Positions 18,533-29,646 of a stretch of DNA of 64,000 nucleotides are shown in pieces (positions within the stretch are counted from its first letter, which is position 1; every line of letters begins with the position of its first letter). This stretch comes from Chelatococcus sambhunathii (GTDB taxonomy: Bacteria; Pseudomonadota; Alphaproteobacteria; Rhizobiales; Beijerinckiaceae). The notes beneath the pieces are model-generated. The model searched no databases. It saw only the letters and a program-made list of their open reading frames with translations, and was not told the origin of the DNA. The position numbers and the translations under genes are program-made. The stretch is from positions 1 through 64,000 of the forward strand of contig NZ_LIOL01000013.1 of NCBI RefSeq assembly GCF_001418005.1, read 5' to 3'.

Positions 18533-19519
18533 TCAGGCGGCGTGGCGGTTTGCGGCCGGGCCGAAGTGGTCGATATAACGCGGGTTGATGGCTTCGACGG
18601 GCAATACCACCAGCACGTCCGTGGTGCCGAACTGATGGTCGATCACGGCCCCCTCGCCGATGAAGGCGCCGAGGCGCAGGTAGCCCTTGACCAGCGGCGG
18701 CAGTGCATGCAGCGCGGCCTTGGGATCGACGGCCTCCTTGGGCAAGCGGTCCATGGCGACGCCGCGGCCGGCGAGCGCATGGGCTCGCCAGTTCTCGGGC
18801 GCGCGGGCGAAATGGTGCAGGAAGCTGAGCTGCAGAGCCATCTGATCCGGGTTGGTACCCTCCAGGCTGGCGCAGCCCAGCATCACGTCGATGCGGTGGT
18901 GCAGCACGTAGGTCCAGATGCCGTGCCACAGCAGTTCGACGGTGCGCTTGTTGCGATAGGGCTTCAGCACGCAGGAACGGCCGAGCTCCAGGAAGCGCTT
19001 GCCGGGATTGGCGTCGATCAGCGGCTGGATGTCGAACTCGCCGGCCGTGTAGAAGCCCCAGTGCCGGTCGGCCACCTCCTGCCGGAGCAGGCGGTAGGTG
19101 CCGACCACCTGCGGCCTGGGGGTGCGGAAGGCCTTCTTCGGCACGTCGTAATCGAGCACCAGCAGATGGTCGCAGATGGCATCGTACTCGTCGATGTCGC
19201 GCCGCGACAGCATGGATGTCGCGTTCGGCAGTGCCGACATCTCCTCGTAGAAGACGCGGAAGCGCAGCCGTTGCGCCTGCTTGATCTCCTTGCGGGTGCG
19301 GGCGAGACGCACCTCGAGGGAGCCGATTCGTCCGAGGATGGTCGGCAAACCGCCGGCATCGGCCGGGGCCGGGGTGCGGAACGGCAGCAGCGCGTTTGCG
19401 GTGGCGGTTCCCCAGTTGCTGGGGCGCAGCATGTTCGTGAAACCGCGTGGCGCGACCCGGATGACGTCGGGCTGCGCGGCCCCTTGCGAGGTCTTCACCT
19501 GTGTCGGATCGTAAACCAT
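18533..19519 (-). CDS. OlsB-like acyl-ACP-dependent GNAT acyltransferase
   Basis: A 328-residue GNAT-fold protein of the OlsB/hemolysin-like group. In rhizobia OlsB adds a 3-hydroxyacyl chain from acyl-ACP to the alpha amine of ornithine, the first step to phosphate-free ornithine lipids. Visible family marks are EIKQAQRLRFRVFYEEM, DEYDAICDHLLVLD, VVGTYRLLRQ, LELGRSCVLKPYRN and the C-terminal KGYLRLGAFIGEG. I start at ATG 19517-19519; about 80 residues precede the core domain. No partner olsA (lysophospholipid acyltransferase) lies within reach, so ornithine as substrate is inferred. It is transcribed toward the end of the fzlA operon. Confidence 0.75.
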   Translation of the reverse strand: MVYDPTQVKTSQGAAQPDVIRVAPRGFTNMLRPSNWGTATANALLPFRTPAPADAGGLPTILGRIGSLEVRLARTRKEIKQAQRLRFRVFYEEMSALPNATSMLSRRDIDEYDAICDHLLVLDYDVPKKAFRTPRPQVVGTYRLLRQEVADRHWGFYTAGEFDIQPLIDANPGKRFLELGRSCVLKPYRNKRTVELLWHGIWTYVLHHRIDVMLGCASLEGTNPDQMALQLSFLHHFARAPENWRAHALAGRGVAMDRLPKEAVDPKAALHALPPLVKGYLRLGAFIGEGAVIDHQFGTTDVLVVLPVEAINPRYIDHFGPAANRHAA

Positions 19520-19658
19520 GTGCCCCAGACCGTCTGCCCCGAAGGCGGCGTCGTCAGCCCGGCGCGCCGGTTTGCCGACGCAGCCAATCCGCCGCATATC
19601 TTAACGGAACCATAAGCCTCGGAAAGTTTTGTGACAACGACGAGATGGGGCGATGAGC

Positions 19659-21767
19659 TCAGGCCCGAGCCACGCCGGCAGTACCGGCGCCATCAACAAG
19701 TTCTTGAATCTTCTGACGTTCAAACGGTTTGGCAAGAAAGTCGTCGGCCCCGGCCGCCAGGGCCGCCGCGCGGTCCTCGGCGAAGGCGTTTGCCGTCAAC
19801 ATGACGATTCGCGCATGCACCGGGCGCGGATGGGCGGCCTCGGCAGCGCGGATGCGGCGCACCGCCTCGAGACCGTCCATTTCTGGCATGCGCGCGTCCA
19901 TCAGCACGAGGTCGAACGGTTCCTCGTGGCCGGCAAGTACCCGCCGCATGGCCACGACGGCCTTGACACCGTCACGCACCCAAAGCGTCTCGGCCCCCGC
20001 CGCTTCGAGGAGCTTGAGGGCGAGCAGCGCGTTGATCTCGTTGTCCTCGGCCAGGAGGACGCGCCGGCGGCGCGGCTCGTGTCCGCCCGGCGGCGGCAGG
20101 GCCTGGGCCTGCGCCGAATGGATCTGCTGCGGCGGCAGCGCAGTGGGCTCGTGCGCGATCTGTTGCATCAGGGACAGGGCGCGCACCGGTTTCACCAGAT
20201 AGCCGTCGAAGCCGGCGGCAGCCGGCGGGCCGAACTCGCGCCGCTCGAAGGGCGAGAGGAGGACGAGGCTGCGCCGCACGCCGGAACGCCGGGCGAGGGC
20301 GGCGAGGCGGCGCGCCGCCTCTTCGCCAAGTGCGCAGTCGGTGAGGACGACGTCATAGCTGCCGGCTGTCATCGCCGCGCTCGCGGCTTCTTCGCTTTCG
20401 CAGATCTCGGCGCTCGCCCCGGCCGCGGTGAGCCGACGGGCGATGAAGGGCGCCTCGAAGGGCGAGTGGGCGATGATGAGCACGCGCTTGCCGGAAAGAT
20501 CGACCTTGGTCGGCGGCGGCAGCGCGGTGCGGCTGTCGCCGCCGACACTCGCGAGAGCGATAGTGAAGCGAAAGGTGGCGCCGCGGCCCTCCTCGCTCTC
20601 GACGGTGATGGTGCCGCCCATGCGCTCGACGATGTGCCGGCAGATGGCGAGGCCGAGGCCGGTGCCGCCATGGCGGCGGCTCGCCGTGTCGTCCACCTGC
20701 TCGAACTCGCGGAAGACGGCGTCCTGGCGGCTCTTGGGGATGCCGGGACCGGTGTCGGCGACGCTGAAGGCAATGAGTCCGTCGGACTCGACCTCGATGC
20801 TGACTCCGACGCCACCCTGGTCGGTGAACTTCACCGCATTGCCGGCGAGGTTCATCAGCACCTGGCGCAGGCGATCGCGGTCGCCCATGACGAGCGACGG
20901 TAGGTCGGGTGCAACGAAGCTCGCGATCTCGATACCCTTGCCCTGAGCCCGCGGGGCCAGAAGCTCAACGACGTTCTCGACAAGGCTGCGCAGGTCGAAC
21001 GGCTCCTGCACGAGGGCGATCTTGCCGGCCTCGATCTTGGAGAAGTCGAGGATGTCGTCGATGAGCGACAGCAGCACCTCGCCGGAGGTCTTGACGGCGC
21101 GCACATAGGTCGCTTGCTCGGGATCGAGGCGCGTGTCGGCGAGCAGATCGGCCATGCCGAGAATGCCGTTGAGCGGCGTGCGCACCTCGTGGCTGACGGT
21201 GGCGAGGAAGCGGGACTTGGCCTCGCTCGCCGCCTCGGCGCGGTGGCGTGCGTCGAGCAGGTCGTGTTCGGCCGCGACGCGGCTCGTCACGTCGCGGCCG
21301 ACGCGCTGGCGCTCGGCGCCGCTGTCGCCGATGGCGAGGGTCTCAATCCACGAGATCCAGACGATGCCGCTGCCGAACTCGATGGCCTCGTCGAAGATGC
21401 GCGCACCTGTCGTCGACAGGCGTACGTCGCTGATCTCGCGCACCACCGGTTGCCAGTGGCTGCCGATGAGTTCCTCGCGCGACCGGCCGGCGAGGCGGGC
21501 GAAGGCGTCGTTGCAGTAGATGATGTGCCCGTCCTGGGCGCGGCGCACGATGACGTCGCCCTGGGCTTCGACCAGGCTGCGATAATGCTCGCGGCTTTCG
21601 GACAGTTCCCATACCGAATCGTGCAGCGTCTCGATCTCCGCTTCGAGCCGGTCGATCTGGGAAAGAAGCGTCCGCCGACGCCGGGCGATGAGCCAAACCA
21701 CGGTCGCGACAGCGATCAGCGCGGCAGCGCCGGTCACGAGGTCATGAGAGGTGGTCAGAAGGTCCAT
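19659..21767 (-). CDS. Hybrid sensor histidine kinase with PAS and two receiver regions
   Basis: A 702-residue hybrid kinase. One N-terminal membrane helix (about residues 12-28) and a short coiled coil (33-60) precede a PAS domain (60-180: DVIVRRAQDGHIIYCN). Then come HisKA with the phospho-accepting His in SHEVRTPLNG, HATPase_c (N box NLAGNAVKFTD, G boxes DTGPGIP and GGTGLGLAI), a first receiver-like region with VVLTDCALG and a second, canonical receiver with LLAEDNEIN, the phosphorylated Asp in LMDARMPEMDG, and the Lys of AKPF. The first receiver is only partly conserved, so it may be a pseudo-receiver. No partner regulator or phosphotransferase is adjacent. The signal is unknown. Confidence 0.9.
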   Translation of the reverse strand: MDLLTTSHDLVTGAAALIAVATVVWLIARRRRTLLSQIDRLEAEIETLHDSVWELSESREHYRSLVEAQGDVIVRRAQDGHIIYCNDAFARLAGRSREELIGSHWQPVVREISDVRLSTTGARIFDEAIEFGSGIVWISWIETLAIGDSGAERQRVGRDVTSRVAAEHDLLDARHRAEAASEAKSRFLATVSHEVRTPLNGILGMADLLADTRLDPEQATYVRAVKTSGEVLLSLIDDILDFSKIEAGKIALVQEPFDLRSLVENVVELLAPRAQGKGIEIASFVAPDLPSLVMGDRDRLRQVLMNLAGNAVKFTDQGGVGVSIEVESDGLIAFSVADTGPGIPKSRQDAVFREFEQVDDTASRRHGGTGLGLAICRHIVERMGGTITVESEEGRGATFRFTIALASVGGDSRTALPPPTKVDLSGKRVLIIAHSPFEAPFIARRLTAAGASAEICESEEAASAAMTAGSYDVVLTDCALGEEAARRLAALARRSGVRRSLVLLSPFERREFGPPAAAGFDGYLVKPVRALSLMQQIAHEPTALPPQQIHSAQAQALPPPGGHEPRRRRVLLAEDNEINALLALKLLEAAGAETLWVRDGVKAVVAMRRVLAGHEEPFDLVLMDARMPEMDGLEAVRRIRAAEAAHPRPVHARIVMLTANAFAEDRAAALAAGADDFLAKPFERQKIQELVDGAGTAGVARA

Positions 21768-21861
21768 CCGGCAGATCAGCTCAGCTTTTCGTTGCTGCGC
21801 AAACTCCCATGGAGGCGTTGAGATTGCGTTGGCAGGCGTGCTGAATCGCCCGTTAAGCCGT

Positions 21862-23400
21862 TCAGGCTGGTACGGCGAGCCGTTCGAGCGTCGTGCGGTA
21901 GGACAGCGCTTCGGCGAGATGCAGGCGCCCGACCCGTTCCTCGCCGTCGAGATCGGCGAGGGTGCGCGCCACCTTCAGCACTCGGTGATAGCCGCGGGCT
22001 GTGAGGCGCATGGCGTCGGCCGCTTCGCGAATGAGGGCAAGGCCGGCATCGTCCGGCCGCGCCACCTCCTCGAGCACTGGCACGGGGCAGCGGGCATTGG
22101 TGGTGACCTCGGCGAGGCCGAGCGCGGAATAGCGGGCGCTCTGCACGGCACGGGCGCGCGCGACACGCTGCGCCACCTCCGCCGAGCCCTCGGTCGGGGG
22201 CGGCAGGATGAGATCCGCCGCCGTGACGGCCGGCACCTCGATGACGAGGTCGATGCGGTCGATCAGCGGACCGGACAGCCGCGCCTGGTACTGCGCCATG
22301 CAGCGCTCGTTGGGCGAGCGCCGGCAGGCGAAGCCGGGCTCGGTGGCGCGGCCGCAGCGGCAGGGGTTCATGGCGGCGACGAGCTGGAAGCGGGCCGGGT
22401 AGCTGACACGGTGGTTGGCGCGTGAGATCAGCACCTCGCCGGTTTCCAGCGGCTGGCGCAGGCTGTCGAGCACCTGGGGCTGGAACTCAGGCAATTCGTC
22501 GAGGAAGAGCACGCCGTGGTGGGCGAGCGAGACCTCGCCGGGCCGGGCCCTGAGACCGCCGCCCACGAGCGCGGCCATGGAGGCGGAATGATGAGGTGCG
22601 CGAAAGGGCCGGCGGTCCGTCAGGGCGCCCTCGGCGAGGAGGCCGGCGACGGACTGGATCATCGACACTTCGAGCAGCTCGGCCGGGGCGAGGGGCGGCA
22701 GGATCGAGGGCAGGCGCTGCGCCAGCATCGACTTGCCGGCGCCTGGCGGGCCGTTCATGAGCAGGTTGTGGCCGCCGGCGGCGGCGATTTCCAACGCCCG
22801 CTTGGCGCTTTCCTGGCCCTTGATGTCCCTCAGGTCCGGCAGGTCGGCGCCGGGGCGCGTCACCGCCGGCGCGGGTCGGGCCATGACCTGCGTGCCCTTG
22901 AAGTGGTTGGCGAGCTGGACGAGGGAGCGCGGGGCGAGGATGTCGAGATCGCCGCTCGCCCAGGCCGCCTCGGGGCCGCAGGCGGCCGGGCAGATGAGGC
23001 CGTGCCCGCGCGCATTGGCGGCGATCGCCGCCGGCAGCACGCCGGCGACGGCCGTGACGGACGCATCGAGCGCGAGCTCGCCAAGCACCGTATAGCCGGC
23101 AAGGGCATCCGCAGGCACCGCGCCGATGGCGGCCATCACGGCGAGGGCGATGGGCAGGTCGTAGTGCGAGCCCTCCTTGGGCAGGTCGGCCGGGGCGAGG
23201 TTGACGGTGATGCGCTTGGCCGGCAAAGCGAGCCCCGCCGCCATCAGGGCCGAGCGCACGCGCTCGCGGCTTTCGGCCACCGCCTTGTCCGGCAGGCCGA
23301 CGATGGTGAAGGCCACATTGCCCGGCGCGATCTGCACCTGCACGTCGACGGCGCGTGCCTCGATGCCCTCGAACGCGACCGTCGCGACCCTCGCCACCAT
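21862..23400 (-). CDS. comM: YifB/ComM family Mg-chelatase-like AAA+ ATPase
   Basis: A 512-residue helicase-like AAA+ ATPase. ComM in naturally competent bacteria promotes branch migration during recombination of incoming DNA; in most others its role is not known. The N-terminal ChlI-like protease-fold region (residues 1-170: EGIEARAVDVQVQIAPG) is followed by the Walker A GPPGAGKSML, Walker B VLFLDELPEF, and the C-terminal domain with a cysteine set (MNPCRCG ... CRRSPNERC). Full length. It follows the histidine kinase in the tandem minus-strand group, but a 94-base gap suggests separate transcription. Confidence 0.92.
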   Translation of the reverse strand: MVARVATVAFEGIEARAVDVQVQIAPGNVAFTIVGLPDKAVAESRERVRSALMAAGLALPAKRITVNLAPADLPKEGSHYDLPIALAVMAAIGAVPADALAGYTVLGELALDASVTAVAGVLPAAIAANARGHGLICPAACGPEAAWASGDLDILAPRSLVQLANHFKGTQVMARPAPAVTRPGADLPDLRDIKGQESAKRALEIAAAGGHNLLMNGPPGAGKSMLAQRLPSILPPLAPAELLEVSMIQSVAGLLAEGALTDRRPFRAPHHSASMAALVGGGLRARPGEVSLAHHGVLFLDELPEFQPQVLDSLRQPLETGEVLISRANHRVSYPARFQLVAAMNPCRCGRATEPGFACRRSPNERCMAQYQARLSGPLIDRIDLVIEVPAVTAADLILPPPTEGSAEVAQRVARARAVQSARYSALGLAEVTTNARCPVPVLEEVARPDDAGLALIREAADAMRLTARGYHRVLKVARTLADLDGEERVGRLHLAEALSYRTTLERLAVPA

Positions 23401-23595
23401 GCTCTTTCCCCCGGCCCGGGCGCACCTTAACGGCGATCGCGGTCCCGCTCAAGAACAGGAAGAGAACAAAAGCCGGCGCCATTGCGGCGGGTATCCGCTT
23501 TCGGCGGCGGCAGGGCAGGGTTGCAAAGACGTCGCGGGCTTCGCCCGCCCCAACGCGCTATGCCCTTGTCTGGCGGCTGCTGCGCGCCGTCGGGG

Positions 23596-24423
23596 ATGAA
23601 GGTCCGGGACATGGAATTCGATGCCGCGCTCCTGGCGCTGCCGGTCAAGATGGTGCTCGTCGCCGCGATCGTTGTCTCGGGCTCGTTCGCGGCGCAGAAG
23701 GCGGGGCCCTTCGTCGGCGGCCTGATCGCGACGCTGCCGATCTCCGCCGGCCCGGCCTATGTCGTGCTCGCCATGGACCACGGCCCGGCCTTCATCGCCG
23801 AGAGCGCGGTCGGCAGCGTCAGCATCAACGCCGTCACGGTGATCTTCGCCATGACCTATGCGGTGCTCGCCCGGCGTGGCGCGGGCGGGCTCGGCAGCAT
23901 CGCCGGGGCGATCGGCGTGTGGCTCCTTGCCGCCTTCGCCATCCGCACCATGACGCCGCCGCTGTGGTTCGGCCTGCTCATCAATGCCGCGGCCCTTGCC
24001 GTGGGGGTGCCGCTGGCGCGGCGCTTCTCGCGGGTCGTGATTCCGGCCTCGGATGGTCCCCGCCCGGTCGACCTCGTGCTGCGCGCGCTCGCCGTCGCGA
24101 CGCTCGTCGGCGTCCTCAGCATCGTCAGTTGGCATATCGGGGCGGTCGCCTCGGGCATTCTCGCCCTCTTCCCCATCGTCATCTCGAGTATTCTCGTCGT
24201 GACTCACCGGGCCATCGGCGGGCCGGCGGCCGGTGCCGTCGCGGCGAGCAGCGTCTATGGCCTCGCGGGCTTTGCGGCCGCGCTGACGGCGGTGCACCTC
24301 GCCGCCATTCCCCTGGGGTCGGCCGCCGCGCTGCTGATCGGCCTTGCCATCTGCGTCATGTGGAACGGCATGCTCTTCACGCTGCGGCTGAAGCGGCAGC
24401 GCCGCGTTGCAGCGGCCACCTGA
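23596..24423 (+). CDS. Integral membrane protein of unknown function
   Basis: A protein of about 275 residues, almost entirely hydrophobic, with roughly eight to nine membrane helices (for example residues 12-30, 35-55, 72-90, 96-117, 128-148, 168-195, 205-260). Short polar links carry Arg and His. GLIATLPISAGPAYVVLAMDHG near the N-terminus is the most distinctive segment. I do not recognise a characterised family; a transporter is the simplest guess. Start may be ATG 23596 or ATG 23611, the latter with AAGG eight bases before it. Its stop codon TGA directly abuts the stop of the convergent mutS. Confidence 0.7.
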   Translation: MKVRDMEFDAALLALPVKMVLVAAIVVSGSFAAQKAGPFVGGLIATLPISAGPAYVVLAMDHGPAFIAESAVGSVSINAVTVIFAMTYAVLARRGAGGLGSIAGAIGVWLLAAFAIRTMTPPLWFGLLINAAALAVGVPLARRFSRVVIPASDGPRPVDLVLRALAVATLVGVLSIVSWHIGAVASGILALFPIVISSILVVTHRAIGGPAAGAVAASSVYGLAGFAAALTAVHLAAIPLGSAAALLIGLAICVMWNGMLFTLRLKRQRRVAAAT

Positions 24424-27201
24424 TCAGTCGCGGTTGAGTTCAGCCCGCAGAGCCTTGAGGCCGTAGAGCGCCTCGAGCGCCTCGCGGGGTGACATCTCGT
24501 CCGGATCGATGCCGTCGAGTGCTTCGCCAAGCGCGTCTTTCTGCGGTGCCGCGGCGGCAGGGCGCGGCGGCATCGCGGCGAAGAGCGGCAGGTCGTCGAC
24601 GAGGGTGGCGACGGGCTTTTCCCGTTCGGTCTTCTCCAGCTCATCGAGGATGGCGCGGGCGCGAGCGATGACCGGGGGCGGCAGGCCGGCGAGCTTGGCC
24701 ACCTGGATGCCGTAGGAGCGGTCGGCTGCACCGGGGACGACCTCGTGCAGGAAGACGACGTCGCCTTTCCATTCGCTTACCCGCACGGTCGCGTTCTCCA
24801 CACGGGGCATACGTTCGGCAAGGGCGGTGAGCTCATGATAGTGGGTGGCAAACAGCGACCGGCAGCGGTTGACCTCGTGCAGGTGCTCGATCGCCGCCCA
24901 GGCGATGGACAGACCGTCGAAGGTCGCGGTGCCGCGGCCGATCTCGTCGAGGATGACGAGCGCACGCTCGCCCGCCTGGTTGAGGATGGCCGCGGTCTCG
25001 ATCATCTCGACCATGAAGGTCGAGCGGCCGCGGGCGAGGTCGTCGGCGGCGCCGACGCGCGAGAACAGCTTGTCGACGATGCCGATATGGGCCCGCGCCG
25101 CCGGCACGAAGGCACCCATCTGGGCGAGCACGACGATGAGAGCGTTCTGGCGCAGGAAGGTCGACTTGCCGGCCATGTTGGGGCCGGTGACGAGGGTGAT
25201 GCGGCCGGCCTTCTCGCCCTCGGGCGGCGAAAGCGCGCAGTCGTTGGCGACGAAGGTCTGGCCCGCGCGCTTCAGCGCCGCCTCGACCACCGGATGGCGC
25301 CCGGCGGCGATGGAGAAGGCGAGGCTGTCGTCGACGGTGGGGCGCGTCCAGCCGAGGTCGTCGGCAAGAAGCGCGAGCGCCGCCGTGACATCGACGACGG
25401 AGAGCGCCTCGGCAGCACGCTTGATGGCCTCGCCCGCCCCGATCACGGCATCGCCGAGCCGCTCGAAGACGGCAAGCTCGATGCCGAGCGCGCGTTCCGC
25501 CGCCGAGGCGATGCGGGCCTCAAGCTCGCCGAGCTCGGTCGTGGAGAAACGCATGGCCCCCGCCATGGTCTGGCGGTGCACAAAGGTCGCGTTGTGCGGC
25601 GGCTTGACGAGGTCCTCGCCGATGGCGGGTGGCACCTCGACGAAATAGCCGATGACATTGTTGTGTTTGACCTTCAGCGTCCGGCAGCCGGTCTCGTTGA
25701 CGTAGCGGGCCTGCAGCGCGGCGATAAAGCGGCGCGAATCGACCTGCAGCACGCGCGCCTCGTCCAGCGCCCCGTCGTAGCCCTCGCGCACGAAGCCGCC
25801 GTCGCGCTTCAGGAGCGGCAGTTCATCGGCGAGGGCGGCGGAGAGGTTTTCGGCGAGGCCCGGCGCGACGCCACGCATCGCTTCGGCAGCGGCCGCCAAT
25901 TCCGGAGGTGGGGCGGCGCTGGCGAGGAGGGACGCGACCGCTTCCGCCGCCGCGAGCCCGTCGCGCACGGCGGCGAGGTCGCGCGGGCCGCCGCGGCCGA
26001 GCGTCAGGCGCGACAGGGCACGGGCGATGTCGGGCACCGCGGAGAGAGCCTGGCGCAGGCGCTCGCGCAGCGGCCGTTCGCCGAGGAGGAAGGCCACGGC
26101 GTCGTGACGGGCGCGGATCGCGGCGACGCTCGTCAGCGGGCTCGCGAGACGCTCGGCGAGGAGACGCCCGCCGCCCGGCGTCACCGTGCGGTCGATGGTC
26201 GAAACGAGACTGCCGCTCCGTTCGCCCGAGAGGGTGCGCATCAGTTCGAGATTGGCGCGCGTCGCCGCATCGATGGAGAGCGTGCCGGAAACGTCCTCGC
26301 GTAGCGGAGGCGACAGCGCAGGGCGGGCGGCAAGCTGCGTGCGCTCGACATAGGCGAGGGCGGCGGCCGCGGCGGCGATCTCGGCGCGCGAGAAGGCGCC
26401 GAAGGCGTCGAGGCTGGCGACGCCGAAGAAATCCTTCAGCCGCCGCTCGGCGGAGGCCGGATCGAGCCCGTCGCGCGCCAGAGGCGTGACCGCGGCGCGC
26501 TGCTCGCGCCACAGGTCGCGCAGCGTCGGCTCGTCGTAGATCGTGTCCGGCACCACGATCTCGCGCGGGTCGAGCCGCGCGATTTCGGCGGACAGCCCGG
26601 CGGCGGCGGTCTCCGTCACGGTGAAGCGGCCGGTGGAGATGTCGATGGCGGCGAGGCCGTAGGCGTAGCTGTCCTCGCCGGTGCGGCGGCGGGCGAGCGC
26701 GACGAGGAGGTTGGCCTGCGCCGGGTCGAGCAGGCTGTCCTCGGTGATCGTGCCGGGCGTGACGAGGCGCACGACGCCGCGCTGCACGACGGACTTGCCG
26801 CCGCGCTTCCTCGCCTCGGCGGGGTCTTCCGTCTGCTCGCAGACCGCGACGCGGTGGCCGGCGGCGATGAGGCGCTGCAGGTAGTCCTCGGCGCGCTCCA
26901 CCGGCACGCCGCACATGGGGATGTCCTCGCCGAGGTGCTTGCCGCGCTTGGTGAGCACGATGCCAAGGGTGCGCGAGGCGATCTCGGCATCCTCGAAGAA
27001 CAGCTCGTAGAAATCGCCCATCCGGTAGAAGAGGAGACAGTCCGCGTGCGCCGCCTTGATTTCCACATACTGCGCCATCATCGGCGTCATGCGCTGGGGC
27101 TCGGCCTCGGAGCGCGCGGCCTTGTGCGTGGCGGCAGGCGCGGCGGCGCTGCCGCCGGTCTCCTCCAGATCGTCCTTCGCAGCGCTGACTTCCCGGCTCA
27201 T
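24424..27201 (-). CDS. mutS: DNA mismatch repair protein MutS
   Basis: Recognises base mismatches and small loops and recruits MutL. The 925 residues start with an unconserved 36-residue leader, then domain I with the mismatch-wedge motif [11 protein letters not shown], the connector and lever regions, and the ABC-type ATPase: Walker [10 protein letters not shown], signature region STFMVEMIE, Walker [13 protein letters not shown] and the H-loop region [10 protein letters not shown]. The C-terminal helix-turn-helix for dimerisation ([12 protein letters not shown]) and a tail are present. Length is slightly above the usual 850-900 because of the leader. It is divergent from the malic enzyme gene across 148 bases. 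Confidence 0.97.
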   Translation of the reverse strand: MSREVSAAKDDLEETGGSAAAPAATHKAARSEAEPQRMTPMMAQYVEIKAAHADCLLFYRMGDFYELFFEDAEIASRTLGIVLTKRGKHLGEDIPMCGVPVERAEDYLQRLIAAGHRVAVCEQTEDPAEARKRGGKSVVQRGVVRLVTPGTITEDSLLDPAQANLLVALARRRTGEDSYAYGLAAIDISTGRFTVTETAAAGLSAEIARLDPREIVVPDTIYDEPTLRDLWREQRAAVTPLARDGLDPASAERRLKDFFGVASLDAFGAFSRAEIAAAAAALAYVERTQLAARPALSPPLREDVSGTLSIDAATRANLELMRTLSGERSGSLVSTIDRTVTPGGGRLLAERLASPLTSVAAIRARHDAVAFLLGERPLRERLRQALSAVPDIARALSRLTLGRGGPRDLAAVRDGLAAAEAVASLLASAAPPPELAAAAEAMRGVAPGLAENLSAALADELPLLKRDGGFVREGYDGALDEARVLQVDSRRFIAALQARYVNETGCRTLKVKHNNVIGYFVEVPPAIGEDLVKPPHNATFVHRQTMAGAMRFSTTELGELEARIASAAERALGIELAVFERLGDAVIGAGEAIKRAAEALSVVDVTAALALLADDLGWTRPTVDDSLAFSIAAGRHPVVEAALKRAGQTFVANDCALSPPEGEKAGRITLVTGPNMAGKSTFLRQNALIVVLAQMGAFVPAARAHIGIVDKLFSRVGAADDLARGRSTFMVEMIETAAILNQAGERALVILDEIGRGTATFDGLSIAWAAIEHLHEVNRCRSLFATHYHELTALAERMPRVENATVRVSEWKGDVVFLHEVVPGAADRSYGIQVAKLAGLPPPVIARARAILDELEKTEREKPVATLVDDLPLFAAMPPRPAAAAPQKDALGEALDGIDPDEMSPREALEALYGLKALRAELNRD

Positions 27202-27349
27202 GGGCGGGGACGCTAGCAGAGCCTTACGGGCGTTTCATCCACCGTTGCATGGATGTTTTGCAGAAATCGTGGAGAACTTCGCTTGAGGGGGATCGCACGA
27301 CTGCCGTAAGGTCTCGCCCCCGACAGGAAACGCCCGAGACAATAAGACG

Positions 27350-29632
27350 ATGGATACCGCCAAGCGCCGCTCCCGCCCGACCTTCACCGACCAGGAAGCC
27401 CTCCAGTTCCATGCGCAGGGGCGGCCCGGCAAGCTGGAGGTGGTGCCCACCAAGCCGATGGCGACCCAGCGCGACCTCTCGCTCGCCTATTCGCCGGGCG
27501 TCGCCGTGCCGGTGAAGGCGATCCACGAGGATCCGAGCGTCGCCTACGACTACACGACCAAGGGCAATCTCGTCGCCGTCATCTCCAACGGTACCGCCAT
27601 CCTCGGCCTCGGCAACCTCGGCGCGCTCGCCTCCAAGCCGGTGATGGAGGGCAAGTCCGTCCTCTTCAAGCGCTTCGCCGACGTCGATTCAATCGACCTC
27701 GAGGTCGACACCGAGGATCCAGACGCCTTCATCAACGCGGTGCGCTATCTCGGGCCCTCCTTCGGTGGCATCAATCTTGAGGACATCAAGGCGCCGGACT
27801 GCTTCATCATCGAGGAGCGCCTGCGCGAGCTGATGGACATCCCGGTCTTCCACGACGATCAGCACGGCACGGCCATCATCGCCGCGGCGGGGCTCATCAA
27901 CGCGCTGCACCTGACCGGCCGGGACGTGAAGTCGACGCGGCTCGTGATCAATGGGGCCGGCTCCGCCGGCATCGCCTGCGCGGAACTCATCAAGGCCATG
28001 GGCTTCGCGCCCAACAATGTCATCCTGTGCGACACCAAGGGCGCCGTCTACAAGGGCCGCCAGGAGGGCATGAACCAGTGGAAGTCGGCCCATGCCGCCG
28101 AGACGAAGGCGCGCAGCCTCGCCGACGCGCTCGACGGCGCCGACGTCGTCTTCGGCCTTTCCGCCAAGGGGGCGCTGACGGCGGAGATGATCGCCTCCAT
28201 GGCGCCGAACCCCATCATCTTCGCCATGGCGAACCCGGACCCGGAGATCCTGCCGGAGGAGGTCGCGGCCATTCGCGACGACGCCATCATGGCGACGGGC
28301 CGCTCGGACTATCCCAACCAGGTCAACAACGTTCTCGGTTTTCCCTACATCTTCCGCGGCGCGCTCGACGTGCAGGCGACGACCATCAACATGGAGATGA
28401 AGATTGCCGCGGCCCAGGCGCTCGCCGACCTCGCGCGCGAGGACGTGCCGGACGAGGTGGCGGCCGCCTACCAGGGCGCGCGCCCGCGCTTCGGGCGCGA
28501 CTACATCATCCCCGTGCCGTTCGATCCGCGCCTCATCCACGTGGTGCCTTCCGCCGTCGCCCGGGCGGCAATGGACACGGGCGTGGCACGGCGACCGATT
28601 GTCGACATGCGCGGCTACAAGGCGCAGCTCTCGGCCCGGCGCGATCCGGTGGCGGGCACGCTCAACCGCATCTTCGAGCGCGTCAGGCGGTTTCCGAAGC
28701 GCGTGGTCTTCGCCGAAGGTGAGGAGGAGCAGGTCATCCGCGCTGCTGCGTCCTTCGTCAACCAGGGACTGGGCACGGCCATCCTCGTCGGACGCGAGGA
28801 GCGCGTCTACGAGACGGCGCGGCTTGCGGGCATCGACCTCGAGGCCAAGGACGGCATCGAGGTACACAACGCCCGCCTGTCGCATCGCAACGCCACCTAT
28901 GCGCAGTTCCTCTACGACCGGCTGCAGCGCAAGGGCTATCTCTTCCGCGACTGCCAGCGCCTCATCAACCAGGACCGCAACCACTTCGCGGCCGCCATGG
29001 TGGCACTCGGCGACGCCGACGCGATGGTGACGGGCACGACGCGCAACTATTCCATCGCCCTCGAGGACGTGCGCCGCGTCATCGACGTGAAGCCGGGCCA
29101 TCGGGTCATCGGCGTCTCCATCGTGCTGGCGCGCGGGCGCACCGTCCTCGTCGCCGACACGGCCATCACGGAGATGCCGGGCGCGAAGGATCTTGCGGAG
29201 ATCGCGGTGGAGGCCGCGGGCGTCGCCCGTCGCCTCGGCTACGAGCCGCGGGTCGCCATGCTCGCCTTCTCCACCTTCGGCCATCCGACGGGCGAGCGCT
29301 CCGAGCGCGTGCAGGAGGCGGTGCGCATCCTCGACGGGCGGCGCTGCGACTTCGAGTACGACGGCGAAATGGCGGCGGATGTCGCGCTCAACCGCGACGT
29401 GATGAGCGTCTATCCCTTCTGCCGCCTGTCAGGGCCGGCGAACGTGCTCGTCATGCCGGCTTTCCACTCGGCCTCGATCTCGACGAAGATGCTGCAGGAA
29501 CTCGGCGGCTCCACAGTCATCGGCCCGCTCATCGTCGGGCTCGACAAGCCGGTACAGATCGTACCGCTCGGCGCCAAGGACAGCGACATCGTCAACATGG
29601 CGGCGCTCGCAGCCTTCAACGTCGGCGGCTGA
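27350..29632 (+). CDS. maeB: NADP-type malic enzyme with phosphotransacetylase domain
   Basis: Oxidatively decarboxylates malate to pyruvate. The 760 residues have the large two-part layout usual in alphaproteobacteria: residues 1-430 hold the malic enzyme ([27 protein letters not shown], nucleotide-binding [31 protein letters not shown]), and about 440-760 a phosphotransacetylase-like domain ([28 protein letters not shown]). In rhizobial enzymes the second domain has no demonstrated acetyltransferase activity and may bind acetyl-CoA as a regulator. Whether NAD or NADP is used cannot be read from the sequence with certainty. Monocistronic by context. Confidence 0.93.
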   Translation: MDTAKRRSRPTFTDQEALQFHAQGRPGKLEVVPTKPMATQRDLSLAYSPGVAVPVKAIHEDPSVAYDYTTKGNLVAVISNGTAILGLGNLGALASKPVMEGKSVLFKRFADVDSIDLEVDTEDPDAFINAVRYLGPSFGGINLEDIKAPDCFIIEERLRELMDIPVFHDDQHGTAIIAAAGLINALHLTGRDVKSTRLVINGAGSAGIACAELIKAMGFAPNNVILCDTKGAVYKGRQEGMNQWKSAHAAETKARSLADALDGADVVFGLSAKGALTAEMIASMAPNPIIFAMANPDPEILPEEVAAIRDDAIMATGRSDYPNQVNNVLGFPYIFRGALDVQATTINMEMKIAAAQALADLAREDVPDEVAAAYQGARPRFGRDYIIPVPFDPRLIHVVPSAVARAAMDTGVARRPIVDMRGYKAQLSARRDPVAGTLNRIFERVRRFPKRVVFAEGEEEQVIRAAASFVNQGLGTAILVGREERVYETARLAGIDLEAKDGIEVHNARLSHRNATYAQFLYDRLQRKGYLFRDCQRLINQDRNHFAAAMVALGDADAMVTGTTRNYSIALEDVRRVIDVKPGHRVIGVSIVLARGRTVLVADTAITEMPGAKDLAEIAVEAAGVARRLGYEPRVAMLAFSTFGHPTGERSERVQEAVRILDGRRCDFEYDGEMAADVALNRDVMSVYPFCRLSGPANVLVMPAFHSASISTKMLQELGGSTVIGPLIVGLDKPVQIVPLGAKDSDIVNMAALAAFNVGG

Positions 29633-29646
29633 GGGGCAGGGGCGCC

